12,047 nt of DNA from CAYFIW01 sp964343265 (GTDB lineage Bacteria > Chloroflexota > Dehalococcoidia > Lucifugimonadales > UBA826). Within the stretch, counting starts at the first letter, position 1. Every line of letters starts with the position of its first letter. Under the pieces are notes generated by a model that was not told the DNA's origin, searched no databases, and saw only the letters and a program-made list of their open reading frames with translations. The translations under genes and the position numbers were made by a program. Of this stretch, positions 7,008 through 12,047 are shown one piece after another. The stretch is taken from contig CAYFIW010000045.1 of assembly GCA_964343265.1 (NCBI GenBank), forward strand, positions 1 through 12,047, in the 5' to 3' direction.

Positions 7008-7628
7008 ATGGAACCGTTTAGAATGCTTAATGGGGGGGTCGCACCTCTCAATCGAGTCAATGTTGATACTGACCAAATTATACCTAAACAGTTTTTGAAG
7101 AGAGTGGAAAGAACTGGATTTGGACAATTTTTATTCAATGATTGGCGTTATACTGAGGACGGGTCTGAAAATCCCGACTTTGTACTAAACAGACAAACGT
7201 ATAAAGATGCAACTATTTTAGTTAGTGGAAGAAATTTTGGGTGTGGTTCTTCACGGGAGCATGCCCCATGGGCGCTTCAGGACTTCGGGATAAGATGCAT
7301 AATAGCTCCAAGTTTTGCTGATATATTTTTTGGAAATTGCTTTCAAAATGGGATATTGCCTGTGGTATTACCGGAGGAAATTGTTAGTCAACTAATTGAT
7401 AATTCAGAGAAAGATCCTGATTATAAAATCACTATTGATTTAGAATCGCAAAAGGTTTGGGACATAAATGAAGAGGTTGTTGCAGACTTTGACATTGAGC
7501 CCTTTAGAAGGCACTGTCTATTAAATGGCTTGGATGATATTGGGCTAACTCTTGAAGACGAAGGCGACATATCACAGTTTGAATCTAATCGTTCAAAGTT
7601 TGGTGGGGTTATTAAGAATAACGTCTAG
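7008..7628 (+). CDS. leuD: 3-isopropylmalate dehydratase, small subunit
   Basis: This is the swivelling-domain partner of LeuC and completes the isopropylmalate isomerase active site. ATG 7008 has GAGG (6997-7000) 7 nt upstream. The product is 206 aa, the normal bacterial LeuD length. N-terminal NRVNVDTDQIIPKQFLK and the mid-protein NFGCGSSREHAPWAL (about residues 75-89) are the two family signatures. The second provides substrate-binding Ser and Arg. It is the last gene of the operon: a short convergent region follows and the next gene is on the other strand. No leuB follows, so isopropylmalate dehydrogenase must be encoded elsewhere or upstream of the window. Confidence 0.96.
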   Translation: MEPFRMLNGGVAPLNRVNVDTDQIIPKQFLKRVERTGFGQFLFNDWRYTEDGSENPDFVLNRQTYKDATILVSGRNFGCGSSREHAPWALQDFGIRCIIAPSFADIFFGNCFQNGILPVVLPEEIVSQLIDNSEKDPDYKITIDLESQKVWDINEEVVADFDIEPFRRHCLLNGLDDIGLTLEDEGDISQFESNRSKFGGVIKNNV

Positions 7629-7672
7629 TAGAATGAGTTTATGTAATTCCTTGGTAGCTACTAAATACTGAC

Positions 7673-7689
7673 GGTTAGAAAAGCTAACC
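7673..7689. repeat. Inverted repeat at the leuD/ftsK convergent junction
   Basis: GGTTAG (7673-7678) and CTAACC (7684-7689) form a perfect 6-bp stem with loop AAAAG. One arm overlaps the last codons and TAG stop of ftsK. It is the only hairpin of note in the 55-bp convergent gap and would be a natural place for bidirectional termination. Neither side has a clear U-tract, so a terminator role is weakly supported. Confidence 0.4.
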
Positions 7690-10275
7690 TGTATTGATCA
7701 TTACATCTCTTGACTTGGATCCATCACTTGGACCCACTATGCCCATATCTTCTAGTTCATCCATTAGTCTGGCGGCCCTAGGGTACCCTATCCTCAATCG
7801 TCTTTGAAGCAGCGATGTTGACAACTTACTATGTCTCTGAGCTAGTTCGATCGCTCTGTCTGTTAAATTGTCTCTCCCCATTGGAGTGGAAGATCCATGC
7901 TGCAAGGAATCGTTATCTTGAGATTCAGGATCACTGACTGTGTGAAGGTCGACTTGAGGTTTCATAGACCAAGGAGTATCTTTCCAGTGGTTTACAATCT
8001 TGCCGATTTCATCATCAGATATGTATACGCTTTGTACCCTTACCGGTCTGGTCCCATCTATAGGCTGGTATAACATGTCTCCCCTGCCAAGCAGGCGCTC
8101 TGCACCAGTAGTGTCTAAAATGGTGCGTGAGTCCACCTGAGAGGTGACTCCAAAACTAATTCGGCTTGGGAAATTTGCTTTAATAAGTCCCGTTATTACA
8201 TCAACTGAAGGTCTTTGTGTGGCTATTATGAGATGTATTCCAGTGGCTCTGCCAAGTTGTGCTAATCGACATATCGATTGTTCCACGTCAAAAGCCGCAG
8301 TCATCATCAAATCTGCTAATTCGTCAATTGCCACTACAAGGTAAGGCATTTTTGATGCAGGGTTATTCTTGTTGTAAGTTTCGATGTTTCTTACACCTAT
8401 CTCTTCCATGGTCCGGTACCGATCCATCATTTCTCTAATCAACCCTTTGAGGAGGTTTACTACTCTGTCAGTCTCTACAACGACGGGTGTAATGAGATGA
8501 GGTATTCCATTGTAGGGTGTTAGCTCTACTCTTTTAGGATCTATGAGCAACATCTGTAATTCTGACGGTGTTCGTTCCATTATCAAGCAAGAGATGATCG
8601 CATTCATGCATACACTTTTGCCGCTTCCTGTCGCTCCAGCAATTAATAAATGGGGCATCCTTGCTAGGTCGAATACCACTTCATCACCATCTGATCCTCT
8701 ACCGAGGGCTACAGGTAAAGGTGACTTTGTCTTTATAGTTCCGTATGTCTTACTTCCCATTACTCTCTTAAGAGAAACTATGCTTGGATTAGGGTTTGGT
8801 ACCTCTATACCTAATAGGGATTCCCCCATAACAGGGGTTTCAATTCTCAGACTTGGTGTTTTCAGAGCCAGGGAAAGATCTTTTTCTCGTCTTAGTATGT
8901 TGTCTACGCTTATTCTAGTTTTGTCTTCTTCCTGAGCGATAATTTGCTTACCATTTTTATCTAGTTTAGGATTTCCTTTCTCATCCTTTACCCTTATTCT
9001 TTTATATTTTCTAACCCATCCAGGTTCTATTCCATACATAGTTACTGTAGGACCTGGACGAACCTTTTCTACTTCCACTTCTATTCTGTATTCAGCAAAA
9101 GTAGTCTTAATTATGTCGGAAGTTTTCTTGATATCTTCGCGGCTTATACCCCCTTCGTCTGAGTCAGTTAAAATATCTAGACTAGGGAGAGACCATCTTT
9201 TGGACAGTGGAATTGAGGCTGTCTCTGTTACTCCTGAGGATTTTTCAGGAATATCATCCTCATTTGTTATGTTGGTGGAAGTTGTATTTATTGCATCGGA
9301 CTCACCGTAAATAGCATCGGATTTAGTCCAAAACTTATTAAATTTGGTTCCGTCTCTCTCTAATATGTTTTTTCCCTTAGGGTTAAAACTTCCTTCTATA
9401 TTTTCTTCTGTTTTTGAATAATCACGTTTTACTATAGGTCCTTCACCTGATTTAATCTCTGGTACGAAATAACCGAGTCTTTCGGCACTCTCAGACCAAG
9501 AGACATCCTTGTCTGAGAGAGATATGTCGCCTTCTAATACTTCCAGTTCAACATCCATTCCTTCAAGACTGCCAATGATTTCACTTTCTCTAATGTGTGG
9601 AGTCAATATTTCAGGAGGTATGGTTGGTTCATCATTTTGAATTGGTGAAGTGAGGACTTTTGGAGACTCAGATTTTACATAAAGTCTGGATAAAGCTCTT
9701 GATGTTGCAAATAACCCTAGGTATAACGATACAGTCCCAAATTTGAGAAGCTCTATTATTTCTATGGCTGTCTTGGGCCTATAAACAATAAGAGAGGACA
9801 ATAAGATACAGATGATCCTAATGATACCTTGTACAAAACCTTGTCCTGCAATTGCGCTGCTTATTTTGCCCCCCATGGGATTTTGATATGACGCTGAAGT
9901 CCATCCTGGGAATCCTTCGCCGGGGGTGTAGAAAGAAAATAATCCCCAGATACCTATGAATAATCCCACAAATGAAATCAGATTTTTCTTATTTTGACGT
10001 ATGTAGATTCGGGCCCGGTATGAGTAAAAAGGTGTAGCTAAAAAGCCTACTGCTATAATCGATAGGACGATTCCAACTCCGAACCATAGAAGAATCAATT
10101 CCGTTTTGGTTGCGACAAAATCCAAAACTGTGTTTTGGTTAAAATATCCCCAGATTACGATGCCCGCCAGCACAATACCGGTTATTGAGGTAACCAATAA
10201 TTTCCACGTTATTACAAATGCAGGAACGTTGATGGATGAGGCTGTCGGCCGTGTTGTAGGTCTTTTCTTGACCAT
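7684..10275 (-). CDS. ftsK: FtsK/SpoIIIE-family DNA translocase
   Basis: This membrane-anchored, ATP-driven hexameric motor pumps chromosomal DNA through the division septum and helps resolve chromosome dimers. The product is 863 aa. The N-terminus has four likely membrane helices (about 22-45, 60-83, 97-116, 148-165) and a possible fifth (178-195). An acidic, Ser-rich low-complexity linker follows to about 370. The motor has an alpha domain with GPTVTMYGIEPG, then GIEVPNPNP. The beta domain has Walker A GATGSGKS (about 546-553), Walker B VVAIDELADLM (about 645-655) and ATQRPSVDVITG. The C-terminal winged-helix gamma domain, ending near the C-terminus, contains RRLRIGYPRAARLMDELEDMG, the part that reads orienting DNA motifs. 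A charged insertion of about 30 residues near 420-450 lies in the alpha domain. The ATG at 10275 has no evident Shine-Dalgarno on its strand. It lies 54 bp after the RNase J gene and is probably co-transcribed with it. Confidence 0.95.
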   Translation of the reverse strand: MVKKRPTTRPTASSINVPAFVITWKLLVTSITGIVLAGIVIWGYFNQNTVLDFVATKTELILLWFGVGIVLSIIAVGFLATPFYSYRARIYIRQNKKNLISFVGLFIGIWGLFSFYTPGEGFPGWTSASYQNPMGGKISSAIAGQGFVQGIIRIICILLSSLIVYRPKTAIEIIELLKFGTVSLYLGLFATSRALSRLYVKSESPKVLTSPIQNDEPTIPPEILTPHIRESEIIGSLEGMDVELEVLEGDISLSDKDVSWSESAERLGYFVPEIKSGEGPIVKRDYSKTEENIEGSFNPKGKNILERDGTKFNKFWTKSDAIYGESDAINTTSTNITNEDDIPEKSSGVTETASIPLSKRWSLPSLDILTDSDEGGISREDIKKTSDIIKTTFAEYRIEVEVEKVRPGPTVTMYGIEPGWVRKYKRIRVKDEKGNPKLDKNGKQIIAQEEDKTRISVDNILRREKDLSLALKTPSLRIETPVMGESLLGIEVPNPNPSIVSLKRVMGSKTYGTIKTKSPLPVALGRGSDGDEVVFDLARMPHLLIAGATGSGKSVCMNAIISCLIMERTPSELQMLLIDPKRVELTPYNGIPHLITPVVVETDRVVNLLKGLIREMMDRYRTMEEIGVRNIETYNKNNPASKMPYLVVAIDELADLMMTAAFDVEQSICRLAQLGRATGIHLIIATQRPSVDVITGLIKANFPSRISFGVTSQVDSRTILDTTGAERLLGRGDMLYQPIDGTRPVRVQSVYISDDEIGKIVNHWKDTPWSMKPQVDLHTVSDPESQDNDSLQHGSSTPMGRDNLTDRAIELAQRHSKLSTSLLQRRLRIGYPRAARLMDELEDMGIVGPSDGSKSRDVMINTG

Positions 10276-10329
10276 GTCGAAATAAATTGGAGGTGTGATC
10301 TAGAATTCTTTTCCACACTTATATATTAC

Positions 10330-12009
10330 TTATATCAGTTTTAGCAGAGTCATAATCACAGGCCTCTTTTCTGTCTCCTTGTAAATATTTTCTGATACCA
10401 AATCAGAAATGTTTTTTTCTATCTCAGTAAAATCTAGTACGCCTAGCCATTTTTCTTCTAGGGCAGTCTGGACCATTTTTATAGACGATTTTAGTATTGG
10501 TTCATTTTCGTTGCTCTCTTGGAATCCTCTCGAATCATAAAGGATTGGCCCTTCTATAGTATTGTCCACCTTACTTATATTAGCTGTAATAGTTACAACT
10601 CCTCCCGACATTAAATCCATCCGTTCTTTCATCAAGTTACCTTGAGAATTCATGGAATTTCTACCTTCCATGTAGATTGTTCCCGATTCTACGCTATCAA
10701 CGATTTCCGCTGAACCATGACTTATTTCCAATACATCCCCGTCTTCAAGTACAAATGTGTTTTTAGGTGGCCTTCCAAGATCGTTGGATATTTTGGCGTG
10801 AGCTAAAAGGTGCCGGTATTCCCCATGAATTGGTATAAAATACTTTGGGTTAGTCACTTCCAACATTAGTTTCAATTCTTCTTTACTGGCGTGGCCGTGG
10901 ACGTGAACTTTGGAAATGCGATTATAGATTACGTTTGCTCCCTTTCTAAACAAATTATCTATGATTTTCGATACAGAGGTTTCGTTTCCAGGAATAGGAG
11001 ATGAACTCAAAACGATTGTGTCGTCAGGTTTCACGCTGAGCTGTTGATGATTCCCCTTTGAAATTCTAGACATGACAGAGGATGGTTCTCCCTGGCTTCC
11101 GGTTGCAATAATAACTACTTTATTGTCTGGTAACTTGGCTGATTGGCGTATAGGAATCAACACGTTTCCTGGGTCAGTAATGTAGCCCATTCTTAAAGAC
11201 ATTTTGACATTGTTGTTCATACTTCTTCCAACAACGGAGACTTTTTTACCTTGCGAGAAGGCTGCATCGATAATTTGTTGAACTCTAGAAATTAGAGATG
11301 CAAAGGTCGCTATTAAAACCCTTCCTTTTGAATTGCGAATTATTTCTCGTAAAGCTGTGCCGACCACAATTTCCGATTCGGAATGGCCTTCCATTTCTGC
11401 ATAGGTTGAGTCTGACATGAGCAAAAGTATGCCTTTGTCAGCCATATTGGACAGATATGAAAAATCGGTCGCGAATCCATCTTGGGGAGTGTGATCAACT
11501 TTGAAATCCCCCGTATGAATTAAAGTTCCCAACTCTGTGCTTATAGCTATTCCCATTGAATCAGGTATTGAATGGCACACTCTAAAAAATGTTATTTCAA
11601 ATTTTCCCAAAAAAAATGGAATTTCGGGATCAATTATATTAAGTGTTGATTCTTTCAATAAGCCGTGAGATTTTAATTTAGAAGATATCAAAGAATTCGT
11701 TAAATTTGAGGAGTATATTGGGACATTAACTCGCGATATAACATAAGGAATAGCGCCTATATGATCTTCGTGACCATGAGTTATCAGGATGCCTTTAACC
11801 TTATCTAAGTTTTTTTCTAGGTATGTGATATCTGGCACACCGAAATCTGCCTTGAGAATATCCTTGTCTGGGAAAATTAGGCCGGCGTCAATCACCACTA
11901 TTTCTCCAGACATTTCTATGGCCATCATATTTTGACCAAATTCACCTAGTCCACCGAGAGGGATTACTTTAAGCGAACTTCTTAAATAGTTGCCGTATGG
12001 CGTTGTCAA
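10330..12009 (-). CDS. rnj: Ribonuclease J
   Basis: This metallo-beta-lactamase/beta-CASP nuclease has 5'-to-3' exonuclease and endonuclease activity and acts in mRNA decay and rRNA maturation in bacteria that often lack RNase E. The product is 559 aa, close to B. subtilis RNase J1 (555). PLGGLGEFGQN opens the fold (about 17-27). The zinc ligands are in HGHEDHIG (78-85), with H146 (CHSIPDS) and HTGDFKVD (165-172). The beta-CASP domain includes SDSTYAEMEGHSESE. HVHGHAS and PIHGEYRHL supply the remaining conserved His residues. The C-terminal 100 residues form the small RNase J C-terminal domain. The start is TTG at 12009: the preceding reading frame ends in a TGA overlapping it (TTGA), and AGGA lies 8 nt upstream. 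The frame is also open to the window edge, so an earlier start cannot be fully excluded. Confidence 0.94.
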   Translation of the reverse strand: MTTPYGNYLRSSLKVIPLGGLGEFGQNMMAIEMSGEIVVIDAGLIFPDKDILKADFGVPDITYLEKNLDKVKGILITHGHEDHIGAIPYVISRVNVPIYSSNLTNSLISSKLKSHGLLKESTLNIIDPEIPFFLGKFEITFFRVCHSIPDSMGIAISTELGTLIHTGDFKVDHTPQDGFATDFSYLSNMADKGILLLMSDSTYAEMEGHSESEIVVGTALREIIRNSKGRVLIATFASLISRVQQIIDAAFSQGKKVSVVGRSMNNNVKMSLRMGYITDPGNVLIPIRQSAKLPDNKVVIIATGSQGEPSSVMSRISKGNHQQLSVKPDDTIVLSSSPIPGNETSVSKIIDNLFRKGANVIYNRISKVHVHGHASKEELKLMLEVTNPKYFIPIHGEYRHLLAHAKISNDLGRPPKNTFVLEDGDVLEISHGSAEIVDSVESGTIYMEGRNSMNSQGNLMKERMDLMSGGVVTITANISKVDNTIEGPILYDSRGFQESNENEPILKSSIKMVQTALEEKWLGVLDFTEIEKNISDLVSENIYKETEKRPVIMTLLKLI

Positions 12010-12047
12010 TCGAACAGTCCTAATTGTCTTTCTTTTACAATTTCTGA
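12006..12047 (-). CDS. C-terminal end of an upstream gene (partial)
   Basis: The minus strand from the window edge reads SEIVKERQLGLFD followed by TGA at 12008-12006. It overlaps the RNase J TTG start by 4 nt. Such an overlap suggests a real gene translationally coupled to rnj. In many bacteria dapA (dihydrodipicolinate synthase) precedes rnj, and a short helix ending in a LGLF-type sequence would be compatible with a DapA C-terminus. Thirteen residues cannot establish identity. Confidence 0.5.
   Translation of the reverse strand, partial: SEIVKERQLGLFD

Noticed and set aside
6660..7127. 155-aa minus-strand ORF across the leuC/leuD junction
   Set aside because: It overlaps the Fe-S cysteine region of leuC and the start of leuD, both strongly conserved, and has no recognisable domain.
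7653..7661. GGTAGCTAC occurs here and at 357-365 in the T-box leader
   Set aside because: It is a 9-mer containing the palindrome GTAGCTAC, present twice in 12 kb with no further similarity around it. Probably coincidence.
8543..8935. 130-aa plus-strand ORF inside ftsK
   Set aside because: It is antisense to the Walker A region of the FtsK motor; the minus-strand reading has all the family motifs.

Overview
The window carries a branched-chain amino acid operon on the plus strand (about 138-7628) that converges on two housekeeping genes on the minus strand (7684-12009). The base composition is moderately AT-rich. The protein sequences, together with a transcriptional T-box in front of ilvB and an insertion in the FtsK alpha domain, suggest a member of the Chloroflexota, perhaps a marine Dehalococcoidia/SAR202-like lineage. 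This placement is inference from memory of these families. No rRNA or other taxonomic marker is present.

Region 1, 1-518: a leader with a plausible sigma70-type promoter (TTGACG / TAAAAT) and a well-formed T-box riboswitch. All its diagnostic parts can be read: the AGTA/GAA specifier loop with a CTC (Leu) specifier codon, the apical stem I motif, the T-box core containing TGGT, an antiterminator, and a mutually exclusive intrinsic terminator. Uncharged tRNA-Leu should therefore switch on the operon.

Region 2, 519-7628: ilvB-ilvN-ilvC-leuA-leuC-leuD. IlvBN (acetohydroxyacid synthase) and IlvC (ketol-acid reductoisomerase) serve the shared Val/Ile/Leu path. LeuA and LeuCD take 2-ketoisovalerate toward leucine. 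ilvD, leuB and an aminotransferase gene are not in the window. Spacing is tight (4-nt overlap to 73 bp) except for 197 bp between ilvC and leuA. That spacer holds a 36-codon small ORF rich in Leu and Val and an 11-bp imperfect hairpin, and it is the least explained part of the window.

Region 3, 7684-12047, minus strand: an FtsK/SpoIIIE-type DNA translocase downstream of ribonuclease J. A 14-codon tail of another gene overlaps the RNase J TTG start by 4 nt (TTGA). These genes look co-transcribed. No mobile element, CRISPR array, tRNA or rRNA was seen.
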